From assembly GCA_002841695.1 (NCBI GenBank), contig PHAN01000008.1, positions 1-64,000 of the forward strand: a stretch of DNA of 64,000 nucleotides, given 5' to 3'. Source of the DNA: Elusimicrobia bacterium HGW-Elusimicrobia-1. GTDB lineage: Bacteria > Elusimicrobiota > Endomicrobiia > PHAN01. Every line of letters starts with the position of its first letter. Position 1 is the first letter of the stretch. Under the pieces are notes generated by a model that saw only the letters and a list, made by a program, of their open reading frames with translations, made no database searches and was not told where the DNA came from. Shown one piece after another: positions 40,431-47,842 of this stretch. The translations under genes and the position numbers were made by a program.

Positions 40431-41375
40431 ATGAAACAAAAAAATATTTTCTCGTCGGAAACAGTCAAAGAGATAGAAGGTATCGGCCCCAAGACCGGCA
40501 AAGTCCTTGCCGATGCCGGCATTAAAACGCTGGAAGATTTCCGACGGGCGGACATAAAACGACTTAGTAAAACGACGGGGATTGCCGGGCGGGTTTTGTC
40601 GGCATGGAAATCGTCAGCGGTATTGCAGCGGATTATCGGCATAGACCGTCAGATAGCGGAAGTCCTCGTCAAAAACAACATACGTGATTTAATTGTCTTG
40701 CGCAATGCTAATCCGAAGAAAATTCTCGAAATAATCAAGTCCGCCCGCGAACCGAAAGACAAGTACAACATCATTCCCGACACTTACACGAAAATCGTTA
40801 CTCTTGAAAAAGTTTTGATGTGGCAGTGCTCCGTTAACACAAGTCATATTGCGCCCGGCGGATTTGGCGCTCCCGCCAGATTGTCCGCCGACGGCTATAT
40901 AAACATTTGGATAATCAGAGAATATGAAACGAAGTTTTCCACATTGGGTTCTATTTTTATCGCGGGCAGACATATTTACACTTTAGAACCGCCGGATCGC
41001 AACAATGCCGCTACCGACAATTATCTTACAGCCGGAAGAATTTTTCCGGGCAGTTACTCGTCCTTTGTCAGAACAGACGGCACCCGCGGTTGGAGGATAG
41101 AATTAAAAAATGTCCCCGCGAGGAGCGATATCCAAATTCATAAGGGCAGTCATCCTGAACACACGTGGGGGTGTATTTTGCCCGGAATGGACAAAGGGAA
41201 TGATAGAGTGTATGATAGTGACACTGCGATGAAAACTATTAAGGCCCAAGTGGAATCGTCGGGGACGAATCCCGATATTACGGTTAATGTTTGCGGCGTG
41301 CCCATAAGTATAATCAATGAGCCGCCCACTCAGCCGCCGTCCACGCCGCCGACGTCTTCCGGCGGCGGGTGGTAA
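40431..41375 (+). CDS. Helix-hairpin-helix domain fused to DUF5675-like domain
   Basis: 314 residues. Residues about 8-110 contain two helix-hairpin-helix units (IEGIGPKTGKVLADAGIKTL and IIGIDRQIAEVLVKNNIRDL), similar to DUF4332. Residues about 155-280 resemble DUF5675 (STLGSIFIAGRHIYTLEPPD, GRIFPGSYSSFVRTDGTRGW, IHKGSHPEHTWGCILPG), a domain found in phage and secreted proteins, in which a His and the HxxxxTxGC part may be functional. The end is Pro/Thr-rich (PPTQPPSTPPTSSGGGW). No signal peptide. A DNA-binding-like HhH module joined to this domain is unexpected. Function unknown; it is followed by the isoprenoid-like gene. Confidence 0.7.
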   Translation: MKQKNIFSSETVKEIEGIGPKTGKVLADAGIKTLEDFRRADIKRLSKTTGIAGRVLSAWKSSAVLQRIIGIDRQIAEVLVKNNIRDLIVLRNANPKKILEIIKSAREPKDKYNIIPDTYTKIVTLEKVLMWQCSVNTSHIAPGGFGAPARLSADGYINIWIIREYETKFSTLGSIFIAGRHIYTLEPPDRNNAATDNYLTAGRIFPGSYSSFVRTDGTRGWRIELKNVPARSDIQIHKGSHPEHTWGCILPGMDKGNDRVYDSDTAMKTIKAQVESSGTNPDITVNVCGVPISIINEPPTQPPSTPPTSSGGGW

Positions 41376-41380
41376 AAAAT

Positions 41381-42493
41381 ATGAACGGCGGACATTATTT
41401 CAACTCCGTCGCAAAAGAACAGGTTTTGGCCGTTCTTGAAAAGAACGGAATGCTCCCGCCCGATAAAACATACGAACGGGTCGTCAAAAACAAAATCGCG
41501 CTGGGTCAAAAACTTTGGGATACGGTTATCGGTGATGCCATAGGTCAAGAATTGCGTGAATTTTGTGAGACCTCAATAAAAGAGCGGGGGAGATTTTATC
41601 ATATCGAACATATCCCAAGATACGCCGCATTCGGACACGATATAGCGGATTGCTTTTGCCGTTTATTCGGGGTCTCGGAAAATACGGCGAGCGATATCGC
41701 CGCCGCCGGAGCGTTATTGAATTCTTACGCCGCCCTTTTCGACAAAATCTGTGATGATTACACCGAATTGCGTCCGCATCTCATGCGCCGGTGTTCGCCT
41801 GAAATTTTGTCCCGTGCGGCGTCGCTCACGCTATCGGACACAAAACCATTTTTTAGATTAAAAGAAAACGACGCTCCGTTGGTCAAAATCGTTGTTCTTT
41901 TGATTAGAGAATATTTCAACAGGTGTGCGGCTATACTTGATTGTTCGGGAGGCGATAAAATCCGCGCGGAATTTCAAAACACGGTTTCGCTACTTTATAA
42001 ATCGGAATTAACGAGTATAAATCTCACATTCGCCGCGAGAATGTCCGGGAAAAGTGTATATAAGATTTTACGGAATAAGAGCTCTTTGCTTATATGGCTA
42101 TTGGTTTTGCCTTGTTTATCGCCTCCCGCAAGGAAGTGCGGCGGAAAATTAAGCCGGCTAAAGGAAGCGGTTCTGGATTTGGGCGACGTATTTTGGATAT
42201 TGGATGATATTGTGGACTCCTCGGAGGATTTGAGTTGCGTCAGATGGGGTTATCCGACATTGCAATTTACAGGGCGAGTTTTTTTAGAAAACAGAGATTG
42301 TGCGTCGATTTTAGACGATATGCTTAATCGCGGCATAATATCATCGGCAGCCGAAAATATGTGCATCAAATATCGAAACGCAAAAAGAGAGTTGGAAAAG
42401 ATGACACACAACATCGTTGATTTTGATAAAATATTTCTCCCATGGTTCAGGATGTGGATTGATTCTACGGGTTGCGCATATTTTCGGGAGTAA
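41381..42493 (+). CDS. Class I isoprenoid-synthase-like protein
   Basis: 370 residues, mostly alpha-helical. Two Asp-rich segments resemble class I terpenoid/prenyl-diphosphate synthases: LFDKICDDYTEL (about 119-130) and LGDVFWILDDIVDSSED (about 267-283), the latter like the second DDxxD motif. A true first DDxxD is not perfect. Overall identity to known prenyl synthases appears low; it fits the uncharacterised class 1 isoprenoid biosynthesis enzyme group. The ATG at 41381 is preferred; GTG 41369 overlaps the previous stop. AT-rich like its neighbours. A made-to-order lipid or terpenoid product is possible but unproven. Confidence 0.6.
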   Translation: MNGGHYFNSVAKEQVLAVLEKNGMLPPDKTYERVVKNKIALGQKLWDTVIGDAIGQELREFCETSIKERGRFYHIEHIPRYAAFGHDIADCFCRLFGVSENTASDIAAAGALLNSYAALFDKICDDYTELRPHLMRRCSPEILSRAASLTLSDTKPFFRLKENDAPLVKIVVLLIREYFNRCAAILDCSGGDKIRAEFQNTVSLLYKSELTSINLTFAARMSGKSVYKILRNKSSLLIWLLVLPCLSPPARKCGGKLSRLKEAVLDLGDVFWILDDIVDSSEDLSCVRWGYPTLQFTGRVFLENRDCASILDDMLNRGIISSAAENMCIKYRNAKRELEKMTHNIVDFDKIFLPWFRMWIDSTGCAYFRE

Positions 42494-42499
42494 TTGAAA

Positions 42500-43735
42500 A
42501 TGAAAAAAATCCTCGGATACCGCTGTCTGGACTGCGGCAAAGAAATAAAATACGAGCCGCTCAGATACCTCTGCGACTGCGGGGGGAATCTCGACGTGGT
42601 TTACGACTACGCCGCGATAAAAAAAACGCTGACCCGCCGGTCGCTTGAAAGCAATTATCGTCTTGACCACTGGCGTTACCTCGACGTCCTGCCGCTCGCA
42701 AATCTCGACAAAATACCCAATCTTCAGGTCGGATGGACACCCGTTTATAAAACCCCGCGATTAGCCAAGGCGCTCGGCGCAGGGCAGGTTTTCATAAAGG
42801 ACGATTCGCGCAATCCTTCGGCGTCTTTCAAAGACAGAGCGTCGTCGGTGGCTCTGGCTTACGCCCGCGAAAACGGCGTAAAAAAAATCGTGGCCGCTTC
42901 CACCGGCAACGCGGGCGCGGCTCTGGCTTGCATGGCGGCAAGCGTGGGTTTTCCGTGCGTGATAATAGTTCCTAAATCCGCGCCCAAGGCAAAGATTGCC
43001 CAGCTTATGAACTTCGGCGCGACGGTCATCGCCGTCGACGGCATGTACGACGACGCTTATGACCTCTCCGTAAAAGCCACTCAACAATTCGGATGGTACA
43101 ACCGCAACACCGGATATAACCCCATTACCCGCGAAGGCAAAAAAACCTGCGGACACGAAATCTGCGAGCAGTTCGGATGGACGCCGCCGGATTATGTCCT
43201 TGTGTCCGTGGGCGACGGCAACATTATAAGCGGCATCTGGAAAGGTTTCAAGGATATGAAAGCGCTGGGGCTCGTCGACAAACTGCCGAAGATGGTCGCC
43301 GTACAGTCCGAAAAATCGAACGCGGTTTCTCTGGCGTACGCCACCGCCGCGAAAAATCCTTCCTCAAAAATCGAAATAATGCCGGTTCACGCCTCGACTA
43401 TCGCCGATTCAATATCCGTCGATATGCCCAGAGACGGCATCGCCGCCGTGCGCGCGTTGATTGAATCCGGCGGATTCGCCGTGGAAGTCGCCGACGAGGA
43501 AATCATAGCGGCGATATCCGTCTGCGCACGCGAAACCGGCGTATTTCCGGAGCCGGCAGGCGCGGCATCCGTCGCGGGACTCAAAAAAATCGCATTCCGC
43601 ATAAAGGATTCCGAAACGGCTTTGTGCGTAGTCACCGGTTCGGGGCTTAAAGATATCGCGGCGGCATCCAAATCGGTCGGCGAGCCGCCCGTGATAGCGC
43701 CCACCGTCGACGCCCTCTCGAAACTCCTCCAATAA
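42500..43735 (+). CDS. thrC: Threonine synthase
   Basis: PLP enzyme converting O-phosphohomoserine to threonine, about 411 residues. The N-terminus has a small zinc-ribbon-like part (YRCLDCGKEI, LCDCGGNLD) typical of one ThrC class. The Schiff-base Lys is in NPSASFKDRASSVAL, the phosphate loop in ASTGNAGAALACMAA, and the Gly-rich VSVGDGNIISGIWKGF follows. Start ATG 42500 preferred over TTG 42494. Codon use returns to the GC-richer style of the genome core. Closeness to the PLP enzyme at 31785 is not a sign of shared function. Confidence 0.9.
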   Translation: MKKILGYRCLDCGKEIKYEPLRYLCDCGGNLDVVYDYAAIKKTLTRRSLESNYRLDHWRYLDVLPLANLDKIPNLQVGWTPVYKTPRLAKALGAGQVFIKDDSRNPSASFKDRASSVALAYARENGVKKIVAASTGNAGAALACMAASVGFPCVIIVPKSAPKAKIAQLMNFGATVIAVDGMYDDAYDLSVKATQQFGWYNRNTGYNPITREGKKTCGHEICEQFGWTPPDYVLVSVGDGNIISGIWKGFKDMKALGLVDKLPKMVAVQSEKSNAVSLAYATAAKNPSSKIEIMPVHASTIADSISVDMPRDGIAAVRALIESGGFAVEVADEEIIAAISVCARETGVFPEPAGAASVAGLKKIAFRIKDSETALCVVTGSGLKDIAAASKSVGEPPVIAPTVDALSKLLQ

Positions 43736-43737
43736 TT

Positions 43738-44355
43738 ATGATAAGCAATATTTTAGAAATTCTCGGCGGATGGGATACCGCGCTTTTTCGAATTTTAAAC
43801 GGCTCGCTGACGTGCGGATTTATGGACGCGCTGATGCCTTTCGTTACAAATACCAAAAACTTCTATCCGGCGTTTATTCTGCTGTTCGCGGGGTTGATGA
43901 TTTTCGGCAAATATCGCGGCAGAATCGCGGGCATAACCGTGGTAATGGGAACAAGCATAGCCGACGTTATTTCAAGCAGGATACTCAAAGAGTTATTTGC
44001 CCGACCCCGGCCATTCGTTACCCTTGAAGACGTCCGGCAGTTGGTAGGCGCGGCCGGATTTTCCATGCCGTCGTCGCACGCTTTCAACTCATTCGCGGCG
44101 GCCACGATGTTCGCTCTTTTTTTCGATAAAAAACTTCCGGACATAAAAAATCCCGCCGAAAGATTCGCGCGGGAAAAGTGGGCGGCGATTGTCGCGTATT
44201 TTCTGGCTTTTTTAAGCGCGTATTCGCGGATTTACGTCGGGGTTCACTATCCGGCCGACTCCCTTGTCGGCGCGGCGGGGGGAATGTTGACTGGGTGGCT
44301 GTCGTACAAGGCGGCGAAGGCCGTCGCGGTTAGGGCGGGACGGCCGCTTGATTGA
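43738..44355 (+). CDS. PAP2-family membrane phosphatase
   Basis: 205 residues with about five to six hydrophobic segments. The three phosphatase motifs are present: KELFARPRP (KxxxxxxRP), MPSSHAFNS (PSGH-like, with the catalytic His) and SRIYVGVHYPADSLVG (SRxxxxxHxxxD). Members hydrolyse undecaprenyl pyrophosphate, phosphatidic acid or related lipid phosphates. It starts two bases after thrC. Substrate unknown; a role in recycling a polyprenyl phosphate would fit either the cell wall or the nearby isoprenoid-like gene. Confidence 0.88.
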   Translation: MISNILEILGGWDTALFRILNGSLTCGFMDALMPFVTNTKNFYPAFILLFAGLMIFGKYRGRIAGITVVMGTSIADVISSRILKELFARPRPFVTLEDVRQLVGAAGFSMPSSHAFNSFAAATMFALFFDKKLPDIKNPAERFAREKWAAIVAYFLAFLSAYSRIYVGVHYPADSLVGAAGGMLTGWLSYKAAKAVAVRAGRPLD

Positions 44356-44471
44356 ATAAGTATCGAAAAAACAATATCCGGATTTTTGGGTGATACGTTT
44401 TCTTGACTTCGTCCGTTTATTTTTATATGACGTCGGCTCAGACCACCGGCGGGGATAAGGGGGAAAGACCG

Positions 44472-44720
44472 ATGGCTTTAGTGAACACGCTCAAAATCTA
44501 CGAGATGTTAAGACCTCAGTTCAAAGACGAATCCGCCAAAACCATAGCCAAAGCGATAGAAAACTCGCTTGAAGAGTTTCATTTAGGTCAAAAAGAGGTT
44601 CTCGCCACGAAAGAAGACCTTGCTACAACCAAAACCGAGATTATAAAATGGATGTTCATCTTTTGGGTGGGGCAGGTCGGCGTAATGACGGGACTTTTCG
44701 CGGTTTTTTTGAGAAGATAA
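44472..44720 (+). CDS. Second small coiled-coil membrane protein
   Basis: 82 residues with a helical charged N-terminal part (LKIYEMLRPQFKDESAKTIA, then LGQKEVLATKEDLATTKTEI) and a C-terminal membrane segment (IIKWMFIFWVGQVGVMTGLF) ending FLRR. It is a relative of the protein at 2157-2402 (shared IKWMFIF...GQ and the same size). ATG 44472 is chosen because AAGGGGGA lies just upstream; an earlier in-frame start at 44403 precedes it. Family as for DUF1640/CCDC90-like proteins; function unknown. Confidence 0.7.
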   Translation: MALVNTLKIYEMLRPQFKDESAKTIAKAIENSLEEFHLGQKEVLATKEDLATTKTEIIKWMFIFWVGQVGVMTGLFAVFLRR

Positions 44721-44812
44721 AAATGGAAGAAAAATTCTGCGCCACCTCGTAGCGTGCTCTCTCTCGTAGTTTCTCTCCAATAAATATTTCAAAATCGTCA
44801 TATAAAAATTTC

Positions 44813-44841
44813 AACCGAGCGATTTATTGCTCGGTTTTTTT
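44813..44841 (+). terminator. Intrinsic terminator
   Basis: CCGAGC (44815-44820) pairs with GCTCGG (44829-44834), extended by AA/TT, around GATTTATT, and is followed by seven T. It would end transcription from the thrC/PAP2/small-protein side. Confidence 0.9.
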
Positions 44842-44850
44842 ATTTAACAC

Positions 44851-44986
44851 AAAAAGGGGGGTGATAAATTGTATCGGTCCCGATTTACCGGGACGATGTA
44901 GGCGCCAACCTTGGTTGGCTTGTAGTTGCAGACCATTGGTCTGCCCAGAGAGATACCCCGTCCCGATAAATCGGGACACCCCTTTT
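44851..44986. repeat. Cluster of four REP-like hairpins
   Basis: Between an outer AAAAGGGG...CCCCTTTT pair lie four perfect hairpins: GTCCCG/CGGGAC (44877-44894), GCCAAC/GTTGGC (44904-44919), GCAGACC/GGTCTGC (44928-44944) and GTCCCGAT/ATCGGGAC (44960-44977). The first and last share the GTCCCGAT arm. No coding potential. It looks like a mosaic of REP units rather than one RNA gene, and it lies between a terminator and the lipoprotein ribosome site. Confidence 0.75.
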
Positions 44987-45019
44987 ACAAAAGGGGAAAT
45001 TTAAATTGGAGGTTGTTTT

Positions 45020-45364
45020 ATGAAAAAATTGATCGTTGGTTTGTTGGTTGTCAGTTTTGCAGGTTGTTCAATGAAAAGCCCAATGTTTCATTCCACAATG
45101 ACAAGTATTCAAGTGCCGGCCGACAAGTATGAAATTCTCAGTTCCGAGGAAGTTCGCGGCCGCGCGACTAACTCAATTCTTTTTGGGTTACTATTTTTTG
45201 GTGATGCTGGTTTAGCAGCAGCATATAAGGACGCACTCTCAAAAAATCCAAGCGCAAATACCCTTGTGAATACTATGGTGGATGGACAACATTCAAATAT
45301 TCTTGGGATTTATCAGAGTTATACTACTATTGTTACAGGTTTACCGGCGAGAATAAAGAAATAA
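45020..45364 (+). CDS. Small lipoprotein, TRL-like
   Basis: 114 residues with a lipoprotein signal (KKLIVGLLVVSFAGCSM, lipobox FAGC). The body SIQVPADKYEILSSEEVRGRA, SILFGLLFFGDAGLAAAYKD and a short central hydrophobic stretch resemble TRL-domain-like lipoproteins of unknown role. AT-rich DNA and the hairpin cluster before it suggest later acquisition. GGAGG precedes the ATG. It converges with rlmB on the other strand. Confidence 0.75.
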   Translation: MKKLIVGLLVVSFAGCSMKSPMFHSTMTSIQVPADKYEILSSEEVRGRATNSILFGLLFFGDAGLAAAYKDALSKNPSANTLVNTMVDGQHSNILGIYQSYTTIVTGLPARIKK

Positions 45365-45400
45365 AAACAGAGTAGCGGGTGGTATGAGGCGAGTAGTTCT

Positions 45401-46183
45401 TTACTTCCGCCGCGCGGCATATAAAATGATACCCGCCGCTACCGAAGCGTTAAGCGACGCGATTGATTTATTCTGGGGGATGGCGACGACCTCGTCGCAG
45501 AGTTCCGCGACGGTTTTTCTGATGCCGCTTTCTTCCGAGCCGATGACAACCGCCAGCTTTTCGGGAAAAACAAAACCTTCCATCGTCTTTGCGCCTTCTG
45601 AAGCAGTGCCCACCGCAAAATATTCCAAATCTTTCAACGCCGATATCGCGTTCTTCACGTTAGGCACGCTGTATACGTCTATGTGCGAAACCGCTCCGGC
45701 CGAGGCCGTATGCACCGCGCCGGTGAGTGTGGCGGCTCTCCATTTTTGTATGACGACTCCGTCGGCGCCGAAACACACGGCGGAACGTATTATGGCTCCG
45801 AGATTATGCGTATCGGTTATCTCGTCGAGAATCACGAACAGCCCTTTGTCGAGAGCCGCGGCCTTATCCTTGAGTTCGTCCATACCCAAAAGAGGAGTGC
45901 CTGACACCAGCGCAAGAATATTTTCCGAACGACCCGCGATTTCTCTGAGTTTTTCGGGCGGAACAAAATGAAACGGAACGCCGTTGGCCTTGGCAAGCGA
46001 TATTATTTCGTCGAGACCGCTTGAGCGGGTAGACACAAGAAGCTTGGAAACCCTCGCAGGATTTTTTATGATGAACTCGCGCACAGGATGATACCCCGCC
46101 ACAAAATCCGCCGAATCGCGCGCGGGCTTCCTGTCTTTGGAAAATTGCGGTTTGAAAACTTTATGTCGCTTATCTCTGTTCAT
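45401..46183 (-). CDS. rlmB: 23S rRNA 2'-O-methyltransferase RlmB (TrmH/SpoU family)
   Basis: About 260 residues of the SPOUT superfamily. An N-terminal substrate-binding part (VAGYHPVREFIIKNPARVSK) is followed by the trefoil-knot motifs: LDEITDTHNLGAIIRSAVCFG (motif 1), AVVIGSEESGIRKTVAELCD (motif 2) and IPQNKSIASLNASVAAGIIL (motif 3). The gene methylates 23S rRNA G2251 in E. coli. ATG 46183 has AAGGAAGG upstream; the ORF extends further but without such a site. It is the last of the minus-strand cysS group, from which it is separated by a MITE-like element. Confidence 0.93.
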   Translation of the reverse strand: MNRDKRHKVFKPQFSKDRKPARDSADFVAGYHPVREFIIKNPARVSKLLVSTRSSGLDEIISLAKANGVPFHFVPPEKLREIAGRSENILALVSGTPLLGMDELKDKAAALDKGLFVILDEITDTHNLGAIIRSAVCFGADGVVIQKWRAATLTGAVHTASAGAVSHIDVYSVPNVKNAISALKDLEYFAVGTASEGAKTMEGFVFPEKLAVVIGSEESGIRKTVAELCDEVVAIPQNKSIASLNASVAAGIILYAARRK

Positions 46184-46207
46184 TGTGCCTTCCTTTTTTA
46201 TGATGAT

Positions 46208-46374
46208 ACCATTGAAAAACCTATTTTTTGACCATTTTGTCATTCCCGAATGTTTTAATCCCCGATAAAGACACTCGGGGACGAATCCATTATCGACGGA
46301 AAATCTGGATTCCCGCTGGAGTTTACCCCCGCGAAGGCGGGGGCGGGAATGACAAGAGAAGGTTTTTCAACGGT
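46208..46374. repeat. MITE-like element between rlmB and cysS
   Basis: Outer ends ACCATTGAAAAACCT (46208-46222) and AGGTTTTTCAACGGT (46360-46374) are inverted repeats with one mismatch in 15. Inside is a second pair, GTCATTCCCG (46239-46248) and CGGGAATGAC (46344-46353), and a CCCCCGCGAAGGCGGGGGC hairpin. The TTTTTCAACGGTC end is shared with the element at 14138-14339, so both belong to one family. The interior also carries the TCTGGATTCCCGC motif known from widespread bacterial repeats. Confidence 0.8.
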
Positions 46375-46387
46375 CACATGATACAGC

Positions 46388-47734
46388 TTAAATCTTTTTA
46401 ATCTTGGCTCCGGATTTTGTGTCTTCCACGGCATATCCCAGGGCCTTCAACTTTTCGCGGAAATCGTCGGAAAGCTTAAAGTTTTTCGCTTTGCGCGCGG
46501 CTTCCCGATCAGCGGCCAATTTCAGAACTTCCTGCGGAACTTTATCTCCGGCGACTGCCAAAGCAATGCCCAGAACACCGAGCATTTCAGCCAGCGCATC
46601 GACGGCGCCCGCAGTTCCCGCAAAAGCCATATCAACCGCGGAATGAACGCTTGCCAGAGCGGATGCGGTATTGAAATCGTCGGACATGGCGGCGTCGAAT
46701 TTTTCGAGCAACTCCGTCCGCCTGTCGGCGCCCGACGGCGCGGCGTCTTCGACCCTGACATCCAAAGCGTTTTGAATTCTGCGGCAGGCCGCCGCCGACT
46801 GTTTCAGGCCTTCGTCGGAAAAATCAAGCGGAGAGCGGTAATGCTGCGAAAGCAGAAAATATCTTACAACCGCCGGATTATATTTTGCGAAGATATCGCC
46901 CAAAGCGAAAAAGTTGCCGAGCGATTTCGACATCTTCTGGTCGTTTATCGTGACAAATCCGTTGTGAACGAAGTAACGGGCGAAAGTTTTGCCGTCGTGC
47001 GCGGCCTCCGACTGCGCTATCTCGTTTTCGTGATGGGGGAAAATAAGGTCCTGTCCGCCGCCGTGTATGTCTATCGTGTCGCCCAGATATTTTTGCGCCA
47101 TTGCCGAACATTCGATGTGCCAGCCCGGACGGCCTTCGCCCCACGGCGACGGCCACGCGGGTTCGAGCGCTTTCGATTTTTTCCATAAGGCGAAATCGAG
47201 CGGGTCGGCCTTTTTTTCGTCGGGGGAGACCCGCGCGCCGCTCATAAGCTCGTCGAGATTGCGCTTAGAAAGCTTGCCGTATCCGGCGAACTTTCTTACG
47301 GCGAAATAAACATCGCCGCCCGCCTCATAGGCAAAACCTTTTTCCGTAAGTTGCCGCACAAGCTCCACTATCTCCGGCAGCGTTTCGGTGACCTTGGGAT
47401 AGACGTCCGCGTCAAGCACGGAAAGTTTTCTTATCTGCTCAAAATATTCGTCTATGTATTTTGACGCTATCTCAGCCGGCGAAACGCCCGCCGCGGCGGC
47501 GCGTTTTATTATTTTGTCGTCGACATCGGTAAAATTCTGTATATGCCTTACCGCGAAACCAGCGCGATTAAGAAACCTCTTTATGACATCGAAAGCCACA
47601 TAGCATCGCGCGTGCCCCAAATGCGCCGAGTCGTAGGGCGTTATGCCGCAGACGTACATCCGCGCGGTTTTTCCGTCGAGAGGGGAGAATTCCTCTTTTT
47701 TTTGCGAAAGCGTGTTATATACTTTTATTTTCAT
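46388..47734 (-). CDS. cysS: Cysteinyl-tRNA synthetase
   Basis: Class I synthetase, 448 residues. It shows the zinc Cys and HIGH-like motif MYVCGITPYDSAHLGHARCY, the zinc/substrate residues near GWHIECSAMAQKYLGD and DIHGGGQDLIFPHHENEIAQ, and KMSKSLGN. A helical C-terminal domain with GYAVEDTKSGAKIKKI ends the protein. The gene lies in the order (yacL-ispD-ispF)-cysS-rlmB common in Firmicutes and other phyla, although a membrane protein gene and repeats now separate the parts. Confidence 0.97.
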   Translation of the reverse strand: MKIKVYNTLSQKKEEFSPLDGKTARMYVCGITPYDSAHLGHARCYVAFDVIKRFLNRAGFAVRHIQNFTDVDDKIIKRAAAAGVSPAEIASKYIDEYFEQIRKLSVLDADVYPKVTETLPEIVELVRQLTEKGFAYEAGGDVYFAVRKFAGYGKLSKRNLDELMSGARVSPDEKKADPLDFALWKKSKALEPAWPSPWGEGRPGWHIECSAMAQKYLGDTIDIHGGGQDLIFPHHENEIAQSEAAHDGKTFARYFVHNGFVTINDQKMSKSLGNFFALGDIFAKYNPAVVRYFLLSQHYRSPLDFSDEGLKQSAAACRRIQNALDVRVEDAAPSGADRRTELLEKFDAAMSDDFNTASALASVHSAVDMAFAGTAGAVDALAEMLGVLGIALAVAGDKVPQEVLKLAADREAARKAKNFKLSDDFREKLKALGYAVEDTKSGAKIKKI

Positions 47735-47750
47735 ATTTAATAGCGGGTTT

Positions 47751-47808
47751 TTGTAGCGGCGGGATTGCTATCCCGCAATTATGGCGAATGGCAATTCGCC
47801 CGCTACAA
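47751..47808. repeat. REP/BIME-like palindrome
   Basis: TTGTAGCGG (47751-47759) pairs with the CCGCTACAA ending at 47808; inside are two further hairpins, GCGGGATTGCTATCCCGC and GGCGAATGGCAATTCGCC. Non-coding, between cysS and a membrane protein gene, both read from the minus strand. Confidence 0.75.
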
Positions 47809-47842
47809 GTGACCGGGGTATACCCGGCGGCAGTGACATAAG

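Noticed and set aside
42500-43735. Threonine synthase as the missing YgeX ammonia-lyase
   Set aside because: It has the zinc-ribbon N-terminus and motifs of ThrC and its codon use matches core genes, so it is a biosynthetic enzyme.
44903-44977. A tRNA-like cloverleaf in the hairpin cluster
   Set aside because: The arms are separate hairpins, with no acceptor stem, T-loop sequence or anticodon loop of tRNA type.
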